Positions 26,927 to 35,593 of a DNA stretch of 64,000 nucleotides are shown one piece after another. This stretch comes from Stagnimonas aquatica (lineage in GTDB: Bacteria; Pseudomonadota; Gammaproteobacteria; Nevskiales; Nevskiaceae). The notes below the pieces were generated by a model. That model made no database searches. It was not told the origin of the DNA and saw nothing but the letters and a program-made list of their open reading frames with translations. Within the stretch, counting starts at the first letter, position 1. The number at the start of each line of letters is the position of its first letter. The position numbers were made by a program, and so were the translations under genes. The stretch lies in assembly GCF_003730135.1 (NCBI RefSeq), contig NZ_RJVO01000003.1, forward strand, positions 434,001 through 498,000, given 5' to 3'.

Positions 26927-28198
26927 ATGAAGCTACCGCTGCATTGGCGCATGTTGATCGCCCTTGTGGCGGCGGTGGTAGCGGGTGTGCTGTTCGGCGA
27001 CTCCGAGGCCTTCCTCCAGGCCTGCGGCATGGTCGGCGCCTTGTTTCTCAACGCCCTGAAAATGCTGATCGTGCCGCTGATCCTGGCGGCGCTGATGAAT
27101 GGTCTGATCGGCGGCGCCGAACAGGGCGGCCTCGGCAAGCTGGGCGCGCTCACCTTCGGGTTCTATGTCGGCACCGGCCTGCTGGCGATACTCACCGGCC
27201 TGGCCTGGGCGAACCTGTTGACGCCGGGGATCGTCAACGGCCTCCCGGCGGCGCCGCTACTGGGTTTGTCGGGCGACGCCAACGCCATCGTCGCGCAGGT
27301 GCAGGAGAAGGGGACGCAGGACCTCTGGGACGTCATCCTGCGGCTGATCCCCACCAATCCGATTGGCGCCGCCGCCACTGGCGACATGCTGGGCCTGGTC
27401 ACCTTCGGCCTGCTGTTCGGCTGGGCGCTGTCGCAGCTCCCCGGCAATCTCCGCGACACCCAGGCGGCGTTCTGGAAAGGCGTCTACGAGGCCATGGTCC
27501 GCATCGCGGCGCTGGTGATGCGGGCGGCGCCCATCGGCGTGTTCGCCATCGTCACCGGCACTGTCGCCAAGACCGGCATCGCAGCGCTGCAGCCGCTGGC
27601 GGTATTCATGCTGGCGGTGGTCGCCGGCCTGCTGACCCATGCTTTCGTGATTCTGCCCCTGGTCCTCAAGCTGGTCGCGCGGGTTCCAGCCTACGGGCTG
27701 CATCGGGCGATGACGCCGGCGCTGCTGACCGCGTTCTCCACCTCGTCCTCGAACGCGACCCTGCCGCTGACCATGGACTGCATCGAGAACAAGGCCAAGG
27801 TGCCGCGCCGCGTCAGCGGCTTCGTGCTGCCGATTGGCGCCAACGTCAATACCGACGGCTCGGCGCTCTACGAGTGCGTCGCCGCGATCTTCATCGCCCA
27901 GGCCTACGGACTCCATCTCAGCTTCGGCGCGCAGTTCACGGTGGTGGCGCTGGCCCTGATTACCGCCATCGGCGTCGCCGGCATCCCTTCGGCCAGTCTG
28001 GTGGCAATCACCGTGATCCTCTCCGCCATTGGCCTGCCACTGGAGGGTGTGGGCCTGATCCTGGCCGTGGACCGGGTGCTGGACATGTGCCGCACTGCCC
28101 TGAACGTGCTGGGCGATGCTTCTGCGACCGTGGTGGTGGCGCGTCTGTCGGGCGAGGATGGCGTGCTGGATCAGCCGGCGTTGAAGAGCACCGGCTAG
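26927..28198 (+). CDS. Dicarboxylate/amino acid:cation symporter (DAACS family)
   Basis: 423 aa, eight TM helices and two re-entrant hairpins expected. Signatures: FLNALKMLIVPLI in the N-part, the serine-rich HP1 loop AFSTSSSNATLP (about residue 270), the NVNTDGSALYE motif (family usual NMDGTALYE) and the HP2 segment GIPSASLVAI, then RVLDMCRTALNVLGDA. It imports C4-dicarboxylates, glutamate or aspartate with Na+ or H+. The substrate cannot be fixed from sequence. It starts 9 nt after ppiD and converges on fabI. Confidence 0.9.
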   Translation: MKLPLHWRMLIALVAAVVAGVLFGDSEAFLQACGMVGALFLNALKMLIVPLILAALMNGLIGGAEQGGLGKLGALTFGFYVGTGLLAILTGLAWANLLTPGIVNGLPAAPLLGLSGDANAIVAQVQEKGTQDLWDVILRLIPTNPIGAAATGDMLGLVTFGLLFGWALSQLPGNLRDTQAAFWKGVYEAMVRIAALVMRAAPIGVFAIVTGTVAKTGIAALQPLAVFMLAVVAGLLTHAFVILPLVLKLVARVPAYGLHRAMTPALLTAFSTSSSNATLPLTMDCIENKAKVPRRVSGFVLPIGANVNTDGSALYECVAAIFIAQAYGLHLSFGAQFTVVALALITAIGVAGIPSASLVAITVILSAIGLPLEGVGLILAVDRVLDMCRTALNVLGDASATVVVARLSGEDGVLDQPALKSTG

Positions 28199-28223
28199 CG
28201 CTCCGGAGGCGGAGCCCGCCGGC

Positions 28224-29009
28224 TTACTCCGGCAGGCTCATGCCCATGATGTTGTAACCAGCGTCGACGTAGAGAATCTCGCCGGTGATGCCCGAGGCCA
28301 GATCGGAGCTGAGGAAGGCAGCGGTGTTGCCGACTTCCTCGATGGTGACGTTGCGGCGCAGCGCACTCATCTTCTCGGCGGCGCCGAGCATGCCGCGGAA
28401 GCCCTTGATACCGGCGGCCGCCAGAGTCTTGATCGGGCCGGCGGAGATGCCGTTGACGCGGATGCCCTCGGCGCCCAGTTCCGCCGCCATGAAGCGCACA
28501 TTGGCTTCCAGCGAGGCCTTTGCCGGCCCCATCACGTTGTACATCGGCACCGCGCGCACCGCACCCAGGTAGGTGAGGGTGAGCAGGCTGGCGTCGCGAC
28601 CCTGCATCAGCGGCCGCGCGGCCTTGCCGAGCGCGGCGAAGGAGTAGGCGCTGATGTCGTGGGCGAGGGCATAGCCCTCGCGGGTCACGCTCTCCAGATA
28701 GCCGCCCTGCAACAGCTCGCGTGGCGCGAATCCGATGGAATGGATGACGATGTCGATGCCGCCCCAGACATCCTTGAGCGAGCCGAACACCGCCTCGATC
28801 TCGTTGTCGCGGGTGACATCCAGCGGCAGCACCAGTTCCGAACCATGGGCGTGCGCCAGTTCCTCGACGCGCGACTTGAGCTTGTCGCCCTGGTAGGTGA
28901 AGGCCAGCTCCGCGCCTTCGCGCGCGAAGGCCTCGGTGATGCCGGTGGCGATGGAACGCTCGCTGGCGACGCCGGTGATGAGCGCCTTTTTACCGGACAG
29001 AAAGCCCAT
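28224..29009 (-). CDS. fabI: Enoyl-ACP reductase FabI
   Basis: 261 aa NADH-dependent reductase for the last step of each fatty-acid elongation cycle. SDR fold with the FabI pattern: [21 protein letters not shown], then [10 protein letters not shown] and the catalytic Tyr/Lys in [16 protein letters not shown], followed by [11 protein letters not shown] and [12 protein letters not shown]. This is the triclosan-sensitive enzyme class. It lies 36 bp after the envelope-machine operon on the same strand; an AGAGGAA ribosome site precedes ATG 29009. Confidence 0.95.
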   Translation of the reverse strand: MGFLSGKKALITGVASERSIATGITEAFAREGAELAFTYQGDKLKSRVEELAHAHGSELVLPLDVTRDNEIEAVFGSLKDVWGGIDIVIHSIGFAPRELLQGGYLESVTREGYALAHDISAYSFAALGKAARPLMQGRDASLLTLTYLGAVRAVPMYNVMGPAKASLEANVRFMAAELGAEGIRVNGISAGPIKTLAAAGIKGFRGMLGAAEKMSALRRNVTIEEVGNTAAFLSSDLASGITGEILYVDAGYNIMGMSLPE

Positions 29010-29045
29010 GATCTGTATTCCTCTGGATGCCCCGTCGATGAAGCC

Positions 29046-30029
29046 TCAGGCCGGCGGCTTGAAGCGGATCGGATAGTTGGGATAGGTGAAGGGCGGTACG
29101 TCCTTGGCACCGAAGTCGAGCAGCATGACCCGGGCGATGATCTTCTTCTCCAGCTCCGGATCGCCCAGCTCGCTGGACGCGATCTCGGCCGAGGTCACCT
29201 TGCCGCTGGGCGCGATGGTGAGACTGATCACGACCTTGCCGGACAGGCCGGGCGACTCACGCAAGGCACGGATGTACATCGCGTAGAACGAGCCCTGGGC
29301 GCGGTCGAAGGTGAGCTGGATCTCTTCCAGGGTGCGCGAGGCATTGCGCTTGTTGCCGCCTTCGCCGGCCTTGCTGGCATCGCGACCGAACCCTACCGGC
29401 GACTGCACGGTGGTGGTGCGCCGCTTGCCGAGTCCGCTGCCGCTCTGCGTGCGGGTGACGCCAGCCGCACCGGCACCACCAATACCGCTGGAACCGGCCG
29501 CCGCCGCCGCCAGATCGGCGTCGTTGGCACCGCCACCCGCAGCACCGCCACTGGCCGTGCTGGCCGCGCCCTTGGACGACAGCAGCGGCTGGTCGGAATT
29601 CAGCGAATCGCCCTTGCTGCGCATCTCGCTCAAGGCCTGCGAAAAAGCCAGCACGCCGGAGCGCTTGGCCACTTCGCGCGCGGTTTCCACCGGATCGGGT
29701 ACCGGCTCGGCGTTCGGGACCGGCTTCGGCACTGGCGTCTCGGACTTCTTGGGCGCCGCTTCCTGCGGCTCTTCCTTGGAATCTTCCTTGGCGGGGGCCG
29801 GCTCTTCGACCTGCTCGGCCAACGGTGCGACCTCGGCCGGCAGCAGTTCCACCGTGGCCGGCGCGCTATAGGTGCCACCGCCCTGTTTCTGACCCTCGAC
29901 CTTGTAGATCAGGCTGAGGATCACCATCAGCAGGAACGGGACCGCCACGGCCAGCAGCAGGCGGCGGAAGCGACGGTCGGAGTCCTCGGCGTAGTCGTAG
30001 CCGTCCCAGCGGATCGCGTAGGCGCTCAT
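29046..30029 (-). CDS. TonB-like protein with AgmX/PglI C-terminal domain
   Basis: 327 aa. A single TM helix at about 23-43 (LLLAVAVPFLLMVILSLIY) anchors it in the inner membrane. An acidic Pro/Lys-rich periplasmic stretch follows (about 60-120), then a Gly/Ala-rich segment (about 150-200) and a C-terminal domain (about 225-325) with GKVVISLTIAPSGKVTSAEI, the TonB-like AgmX/PglI pattern. It would be the energy transducer of the TolQ/ExbD motor encoded just upstream; the start overlaps the ExbD stop (ATGA). A GltG/GltJ-like role is inferred. Confidence 0.75.
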   Translation of the reverse strand: MSAYAIRWDGYDYAEDSDRRFRRLLLAVAVPFLLMVILSLIYKVEGQKQGGGTYSAPATVELLPAEVAPLAEQVEEPAPAKEDSKEEPQEAAPKKSETPVPKPVPNAEPVPDPVETAREVAKRSGVLAFSQALSEMRSKGDSLNSDQPLLSSKGAASTASGGAAGGGANDADLAAAAAGSSGIGGAGAAGVTRTQSGSGLGKRRTTTVQSPVGFGRDASKAGEGGNKRNASRTLEEIQLTFDRAQGSFYAMYIRALRESPGLSGKVVISLTIAPSGKVTSAEIASSELGDPELEKKIIARVMLLDFGAKDVPPFTYPNYPIRFKPPA

Positions 30030-30547
30030 TGCCCACCCCGCTTGGAGGCATGCGCCACCGATACCGCGATGCGCGCGAACTTCAGCTCACCGCAGGTGGC
30101 CAGCACCTTCTTCAGCACCGAGTAGGGGATGTCCTTGTCGGCCATTACGTTGATTTCGCCGCGCGTGGTGGCGCCGGGCGTGGCGCCCTGCACCTGCAGC
30201 AGGGTGACTTTCAACAGCTCCGCGCGCAGCTGCGGAATCGGCTTGCCTTCCGGCGCTGCCGCCGCCTCCTCCAGGGTCATCACCTGCTCACCCTGGATCA
30301 GCACTGCCTGTTTGGTCAGGGTGATCACCGGCGCCGCCGTTGGCGGCTGGTCCAGCGACAAAGACGTGGGCAGGGCCAGTTCGCGCGGATTGCGCAGGTT
30401 GTCGACGCTGGCGGTGGTCACCAGCAGGAAGAACACCAGCACGGTGAAGACGTCGATCATCGACACCAGGTTCAGCGGCACCACGCTGGGCTTGCGCGCA
30501 TGCCGGCGCAGGATGCGCTTGGCGCGCCGCGAGAGGCGCAGGCTCAT
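30026..30547 (-). CDS. ExbD/TolR-type proton-channel protein (second copy)
   Basis: 173 aa. Basic cytoplasmic N-terminus, then one TM helix with the proton-carrying Asp in NLVSMIDVFTVLVFFLLV (about residue 32), and a periplasmic ExbD-like domain ending around residue 165. It overlaps the first ExbD gene and the TonB-like gene by 4 nt at each end (ATGA), so translation is tightly coupled. Two unequal ExbD-type subunits are a hallmark of AglR/AglQ/AglS-like motors. Confidence 0.87.
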   Translation of the reverse strand: MSLRLSRRAKRILRRHARKPSVVPLNLVSMIDVFTVLVFFLLVTTASVDNLRNPRELALPTSLSLDQPPTAAPVITLTKQAVLIQGEQVMTLEEAAAAPEGKPIPQLRAELLKVTLLQVQGATPGATTRGEINVMADKDIPYSVLKKVLATCGELKFARIAVSVAHASKRGGQ

Positions 30548-31074
30548 GGCGTGCCTCCGGCCGGCGCGGCATCGGCGCGCTGTGGCGCGTCGCCCAGCGA
30601 GATCGAGGGGAATAGGTCGCGCAGCACGCGACCACCCTCCGCCGGGGTGATCCGCACCGCGTCCATGGTCTGCACCAAGGTGTCGTGGCTGACGCTAGGC
30701 TCCAGCAACAGGGTGATGCGGGTTTCGTCGGGACGGGCGTCCTTGACCAGCAGCAGCCGCTGGGTCAGGGCCTTGTAGTCATAGCCTTCGGCGGCATTGC
30801 CGTAGCGGCCCAGTTCGCTGCCGCCCTCGGTAAGCAGCATGCCGTCGTTGCGGATCAGCACCGTCAGCGGCCGGCGATTCGGGTCCGGCTCGGAGACCTT
30901 GCTGGCATCGGGCAGGTTGAGGCCCAGGATCGACACCCCGGTGGAGTTCACCAGCAGGAAGAACACCAGCACGGTGAGGATGTCGATCATCGACACCAGA
31001 TTGAGTTCGCCGGCTTCCTTCTTGCGCCGCTCACGGCGCAAGGCCAACCGGGCCGAACGGGATAAACCTCTCAT
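30544..31074 (-). CDS. ExbD/TolR-type proton-channel protein (first copy)
   Basis: 176 aa. N-terminal basic stretch (RLALRRERRKKEAGE), then TM helix NLVSMIDILTVLVFFLLVN with the conserved Asp, and a periplasmic domain diverged from the second copy (only the TM region is closely alike). It is predicted to pair with the TolQ-like channel to convert proton flow to mechanical work across the envelope. The gene starts 30 nt after the channel gene. Confidence 0.87.
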   Translation of the reverse strand: MRGLSRSARLALRRERRKKEAGELNLVSMIDILTVLVFFLLVNSTGVSILGLNLPDASKVSEPDPNRRPLTVLIRNDGMLLTEGGSELGRYGNAAEGYDYKALTQRLLLVKDARPDETRITLLLEPSVSHDTLVQTMDAVRITPAEGGRVLRDLFPSISLGDAPQRADAAPAGGTP

Positions 31075-31104
31075 AGGCCTCTCGTTATGGCGACGGGCGT
31101 GGAA

Positions 31105-31737
31105 TCAGCCCTTCAGGCCGAGCGCGTTGAGGAACTTCACCGAGGCCATTTCCAGGCTGTCGATCAGCTCGTTGGTCTGCGCCGACAGCCAGGCGTGGAT
31201 CACCAGCAGCGGCACCGCGACCAGCAGGCCGAAGGCGGTGCAGTTCATCGCTTCGGAAACCGCAGCGGAGAGCAGATCGGCCTTTTCCGCCGGATTGACG
31301 GTGCCGACGGCGGAGAAGCCGTCGATCAGGCCGACGATGGTGCCGAGCAGGCCGAGCAGGGTGGCGACGTTGGCGAAGGTGGCGAGATAGTGGGTGCGGC
31401 GTTCGAGCAGCGGCGACACCTCCATCAGGCTCTCTTCCATCGACATCTCCACGTCCTCGCGCTTGTTGGAGCTGCGCGAACGGGCGATGCCGTAGCCGAA
31501 GATGCGGGCGATGGGAGAGTCGGAAGCCATTGCCACCGACTCCGCGCCGGCCAGATCGCCCTTGTTGACCAGGGGGATCAGTTCCGACCAGAGCTTGCGG
31601 TTTTCCGCCTTGGCCTTGCGGATGTAGAGCACGCGCTCGATGGTGATCGCGAGACCGACCACGGCCACGGCGAGGATGGGGAACATGAAGTGTCCACCCG
31701 CCTGGAAGAAATGGGCGATTGAGCCGAAGAAGTCCAT
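31105..31737 (-). CDS. MotA/TolQ/ExbB-family proton channel
   Basis: 210 aa, three TM helices: about 15-38 (FMFPILAVAVVGLAITIERVLYI), about 118-140 (ANVATLLGLLGTIVGLIDGF) and about 157-182 (CTAFGLLVAVPLLVIHAWL). The GLLGTIVG and conserved Thr/Ala positions of TolQ/ExbB/AglR are present. ATG 31737 places TM1 normally; longer in-frame extension runs into the upstream gene. With the two ExbD proteins it forms the motor of this locus. Confidence 0.88.
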   Translation of the reverse strand: MDFFGSIAHFFQAGGHFMFPILAVAVVGLAITIERVLYIRKAKAENRKLWSELIPLVNKGDLAGAESVAMASDSPIARIFGYGIARSRSSNKREDVEMSMEESLMEVSPLLERRTHYLATFANVATLLGLLGTIVGLIDGFSAVGTVNPAEKADLLSAAVSEAMNCTAFGLLVAVPLLVIHAWLSAQTNELIDSLEMASVKFLNALGLKG

Positions 31738-31786
31738 CTGGTTTCTCTGTGTGTGCTGGTGAGTTGAAAAGGATAACCGCCGCCGC

Positions 31787-32128
31787 CTAGCGCGGCGCAG
31801 CGGCAGCCGGTTGGGCGGCGCGGGACCGCAGGTGATCGGTGATGGTGTTGTAGTACTCGAGCTGGCGACGGAACACTTCCGGGTCCAGCGGGACCAGCGC
31901 CTCGTCGAGGAAGCGGGCCGGGCGGTCCAGCTCCTTTTCTGGCGCGGCATTGCGCCAGGGGGTGATGTAGAGGCCGATCGGCGACTCGCGTTCGCCGACG
32001 ATGGTGGTGCCGTCGCGTTCGCCGGAGGGTCGCACCAGCGCCTGCGGTTCTTCCGCCGTCGACTGGGCGTAGGCGCCGCCGGTGAGCAGCAGTCCGGCAA
32101 GGGCAGCGAGCAGAGACCGAAGGCTCAT
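31787..32128 (-). CDS. Small secreted protein of the ExbB/ExbD/TPR operon
   Basis: 113 aa with a clear Sec signal peptide (about 1-21, ending GGAYA-Q). The mature part is about 90 residues with LYITPWRNAAPEKELDRP in the middle and an Ala/Pro-rich tail. I recognise no domain. Its start overlaps the stop of the TPR lipoprotein gene (ATGA), and 49 nt separate it from the channel gene, so it is part of the machine's operon and probably periplasmic. Confidence 0.75.
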   Translation of the reverse strand: MSLRSLLAALAGLLLTGGAYAQSTAEEPQALVRPSGERDGTTIVGERESPIGLYITPWRNAAPEKELDRPARFLDEALVPLDPEVFRRQLEYYNTITDHLRSRAAQPAAAAPR

Positions 32129-32769
32129 GACTTCACCTCGGCGCTGACCGGCGCCTGCGTGGCTTCCAGCGCCTTGATCCAGGCGGTTACCTTCAGCTCC
32201 TTGCTGCCGGTCAGTTGCTGGTACTCGCGATAGCGCTCCAGCGCTTGCGCCGGCCGCTTCAAGTAGACGTCGTAGAGGATGCCGAGATTGAGTACCACCG
32301 CCGGCTCGCTGGGCTTGATGGCCAGGGAACGCAGATAGGCTTGTTCGGCGCGCGGGTAGTCACGCGCCTCACGATAGAGGATGCCCAGCCAGTTGTAGGC
32401 GATGGCGTTGTCCGGGTTGGCGGCCACCGCGCGGGCGAACTGGGCGATGGCGGCCGGGCGGTTGTTGGCCTTGGCGTCCAGGATGCCGAGGTTGGTCAGC
32501 GGCCCGGACAGTTCCGGATGCTCCTTGGCCAGCGCGGCAAAACCTTCGCGTGCCAGCTTGAAATCCTTGGCCTTGTAAGCGGCCAGAGCTTCGTCGAAGC
32601 GGGTCTGAGGGTCCTTGACCGGCGCCGCCGGAGCGGCCGCCTGAGTCGGCGCCGCCGGAGTCTGGTCGACGGGCCGGTCGGGCAGAGGCTCGCGCCGTTT
32701 CGGCGCCGCGCAGGCGGCCAGGCTCAAGGCCAGCGCGGTCAGCAGCAGGCGCTTACTTGAGGCTTTCAT
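32125..32769 (-). CDS. TPR lipoprotein of the ExbB/ExbD/TPR operon
   Basis: 214 aa. Signal peptide with lipobox LAAC near residue 18, then a Pro/Ala linker and at least four tetratricopeptide repeats (about 60-190), for example NLGILDAKANNRPAAIAQFA and YNWLGILYREARDYPRAEQA. It resembles the short TPR lipoproteins of AglT/GltE type and PilF-like pilotins. The start at 32769 overlaps the end of the upstream TPR gene by 17 nt. It probably sits on the outer membrane as an assembly or docking factor. Confidence 0.78.
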   Translation of the reverse strand: MKASSKRLLLTALALSLAACAAPKRREPLPDRPVDQTPAAPTQAAAPAAPVKDPQTRFDEALAAYKAKDFKLAREGFAALAKEHPELSGPLTNLGILDAKANNRPAAIAQFARAVAANPDNAIAYNWLGILYREARDYPRAEQAYLRSLAIKPSEPAVVLNLGILYDVYLKRPAQALERYREYQQLTGSKELKVTAWIKALEATQAPVSAEVKS

Positions 32770-35593
32770 AGACTTCGGCTCCGGTTTCGCGCTTGCCGTA
32801 CTTGGCCGGCGACAGTGCCCCCAGGGCGGCGACACTGCCGGCGATGGCCGGGTCCCACAGGCCCTGGCCGACGCGCTTGAGGTTGGTCTCGTGCGCCTGG
32901 ATGGCTTTTTCCTCGAAGGGCAGGGACTGTTCCTCCAGCAGCAGGTTGTATTGCTCCAGCTCCTCGCCGGCGAGATTGCGCGGCCGCTCGGAGTCCATCA
33001 GCGCCTTGGCGAAGGACTGGTAGACCATGCCCAGTTCGTAGGCGGCAGCGGTCGTGGTCTCGGCGTAGTTGTAGCTCGCGGCCTTCTCCAGCGCCTGGAT
33101 GGCGTTTTCCACGGCGTCCTTGCGCATCGGCAGGCTGCGTTCCACCGGCAGGCTCAGGCGGATGCGGGCGGCATCGGCAGCGGCGGCGCGACCGATGTCC
33201 AGCGCCGCCTGCGCGGCCAGCACCCGGGTGCGCTCGGTGCGCTGGTTGCCGGCACGGTCGTCGGCGGCAACCAGGTCACGCAGCCAGAACAGGGCACGGT
33301 AGGGATCGGGCTTGGCACGGTAGAGGTCCGCCAGGCGACGGCGCGCCTCGACCGCCGGTTCCAGCGGGCTGGGGAAGGCGCCAACGTAGAACTCGTAAGC
33401 CTTGATCGCATCGGCCGGACGCTTGGCGTCGTCGAACAGCTTGGCAGCCTGCCAGCCCGCCTCGCGGCGTACTTCCGGCGCCTCGGTGACGCGGGCAGCG
33501 ATGCGGCGATAGGCGGCGGCGGCATCGACCGGCTTGTTGTCCTTGACGTAGACCAGCGCCAGCTTCTTGTCGACGTCGGTCTCCAGCGGCCAGCCACTGC
33601 CGCGCAGGCTGTTGCGGTTGCGCAGACCTTCCAGCACCACGGCGGCGTTGCCCCAGTCCTGCAAGCCGATGAGGGCAGCGGCGGCGTCGTAGTCGGCGGT
33701 ATCGCGGATGCTCGCCTGCGGCGTGACCTGGCCGACGCGCAGGAAGCCCTGCGCCGCCAGCTTGAGGTCGCCGGCGGCGCGCGCCGCCTCGGCCTGCTTG
33801 TAGATGGAGGCGGCGAGCTGCTCGATGACATTGGCGCGCAGCGGGTCGTCCGCCGGCGTCAGCTTGAGCAGGTCGGCGTAGGCGACTTCCGCCTTCGGAT
33901 AATCCTTCTGCGCGAAGTAGCTGTCGCCGAGCACGCCCTGGACGATGCGGCGCTGCTCCGGTGTCGGCGGCGGCGCATAGGCCAGCACCCGCTGGGCGGT
34001 GGTCACCGCCTCGGCCTGGGCACCGATGTCGTAGAGATCGCGGGCGGTGCGGGTGAGCACGGCCAGCGCCTGCGGATGCGCCGGGAAGGTGTCGACCATC
34101 TTCAGGCTGGCGTCGATGGCGACGCGCAGCGCGTCGTTCTTCTGGGGCGCCGGAATGGTCTCGACGTTGCGGTGGTAGGCCAGCACCGCGGCATAGGCGG
34201 CGTCCGGTGCGCGCGCATGCGGCGGATAGTCGTAGGCAGTGCGGCTGAACTCGCGGGCGGCGTCGAACAGCTTGCCGCCGTCCTCCAGTGCCTCGGCCTG
34301 CAGGTAATTGATCTCGGGCGCGCGCGGGTCGCTGGGGAAGATGTCGAGGATGCGGCGATACCAGCCGGCGGCGACCAGATAGGCGGCCTGGTTGGCCTGC
34401 GGGTCCTGCTGGGCAAAGGCGTGATAGTGCTTGGCCAGATCTTCGAGGTGGCCGCGCAGGGCGGTCATCACCTCGGCGCTGGGCGTGGCACCGGCCCAAT
34501 AGGGCGCACCGGGCGCGTAGGCGTTGACGTAGCGCTCCTTCTCGCGCGCCACCAGATCGTTGAAGCCGCCCTGCTTGTAGACCTCGATCACCCGCGCCTG
34601 GAACTGTGGCGATGACGGATGACCGGGGTGGCGCTCGTTGAACGCGGCGAAGGCGCCGGCGGCATCGGTGTAGCGCAGCTTGTCCAGGAACATCTCGCCC
34701 AGCGCGGTGTACAGCAGCGGGTAGAAGCGCGGCTCCGGATGGCTGGCGAAATACTGGTTCATCGCCGGACCGCCGCCCATCACCGCGAAGGTCAGGCTGG
34801 TGACCCGCAGCGAGTCCTTGGCGAGATCGGCCTTGCCCTGTGACACCGCATTGAGCGAGGCCTCGACGTCCTGCAACTCGCCGGGCGGTAGCTCACGGTC
34901 GAGGATGGCGAAGAACACCGGAAGGGCGTCGTCGAACTTCGACTGCTTGAACAGCGACCAGCCGTATTTGTACTGCGAGGGCTCGAAGAACGGCGTCGCC
35001 GCCGCCAGGCCCATCACGTAACGGTATTCCTTCTCGGCCTCGGCGTAGTTCCCGAGCCGGAACAGCAGCTCGGCGCGGCGGAAGTGGGCATCGCCGTTGA
35101 GTGGCGAATCCGGATAGCGCGCGGTCAGTTCGGTGAGCGTCGCCACCGACTGCTCGGGCTGGCCGGCGTTCTGGTAAGCGCGTGCCAGCTGGTAGAGCAC
35201 GCGGTCGTTGTTGGGATCGTTGGGGCGCTCCTCGATCAGCTGCCGGTACAGCTTGATCGACTCGGCCAACAGCTTCTCGCTCTCGCCGGTGCCACCGGTG
35301 GCATCGTCCACCTGCACCTGCAAGTCGGCCATGCGGCGCATGGTCTCGGCGCGCATCGCCTCGTCGGGCGCCAGATCCAGGATCTTGCGGTAGTTGTCGA
35401 GCGCCTTCTCGGGATCCGGAGTGAGCGGATCGCTGAGGATGATCGGCAGCTTGTTCTGGTCCGGCGCCTTCTGCTTGCCCAGGGTGCGGATCTGCGGGCT
35501 CTTGTCCTGCGGACGCAGGTTCGGCGGCGAACCGCAGGCGGCGATGAAAGCGGCGACGCCGATCGCCAGGCTGCTGAGCTGGAGGCGGTTCAA
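32753..35593 (-). CDS. Large TPR lipoprotein of the ExbB/ExbD/TPR operon
   Basis: 946 aa. Signal sequence with lipobox IAAC near residue 20. TPR-like helical repeats run through most of the length (clear at about 60-250 and 380-640). The start is TTG at 35593: it follows GGGAGA and overlaps the upstream TGA in TTGA; no ATG or GTG fits nearby. Size and layout recall the large AgmU/GltD-type TPR proteins of gliding complexes, though homology below the repeat level is unproven. Likely a periplasm-facing scaffold of the motor. Confidence 0.78.
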   Translation of the reverse strand: MNRLQLSSLAIGVAAFIAACGSPPNLRPQDKSPQIRTLGKQKAPDQNKLPIILSDPLTPDPEKALDNYRKILDLAPDEAMRAETMRRMADLQVQVDDATGGTGESEKLLAESIKLYRQLIEERPNDPNNDRVLYQLARAYQNAGQPEQSVATLTELTARYPDSPLNGDAHFRRAELLFRLGNYAEAEKEYRYVMGLAAATPFFEPSQYKYGWSLFKQSKFDDALPVFFAILDRELPPGELQDVEASLNAVSQGKADLAKDSLRVTSLTFAVMGGGPAMNQYFASHPEPRFYPLLYTALGEMFLDKLRYTDAAGAFAAFNERHPGHPSSPQFQARVIEVYKQGGFNDLVAREKERYVNAYAPGAPYWAGATPSAEVMTALRGHLEDLAKHYHAFAQQDPQANQAAYLVAAGWYRRILDIFPSDPRAPEINYLQAEALEDGGKLFDAAREFSRTAYDYPPHARAPDAAYAAVLAYHRNVETIPAPQKNDALRVAIDASLKMVDTFPAHPQALAVLTRTARDLYDIGAQAEAVTTAQRVLAYAPPPTPEQRRIVQGVLGDSYFAQKDYPKAEVAYADLLKLTPADDPLRANVIEQLAASIYKQAEAARAAGDLKLAAQGFLRVGQVTPQASIRDTADYDAAAALIGLQDWGNAAVVLEGLRNRNSLRGSGWPLETDVDKKLALVYVKDNKPVDAAAAYRRIAARVTEAPEVRREAGWQAAKLFDDAKRPADAIKAYEFYVGAFPSPLEPAVEARRRLADLYRAKPDPYRALFWLRDLVAADDRAGNQRTERTRVLAAQAALDIGRAAAADAARIRLSLPVERSLPMRKDAVENAIQALEKAASYNYAETTTAAAYELGMVYQSFAKALMDSERPRNLAGEELEQYNLLLEEQSLPFEEKAIQAHETNLKRVGQGLWDPAIAGSVAALGALSPAKYGKRETGAEVYESLK

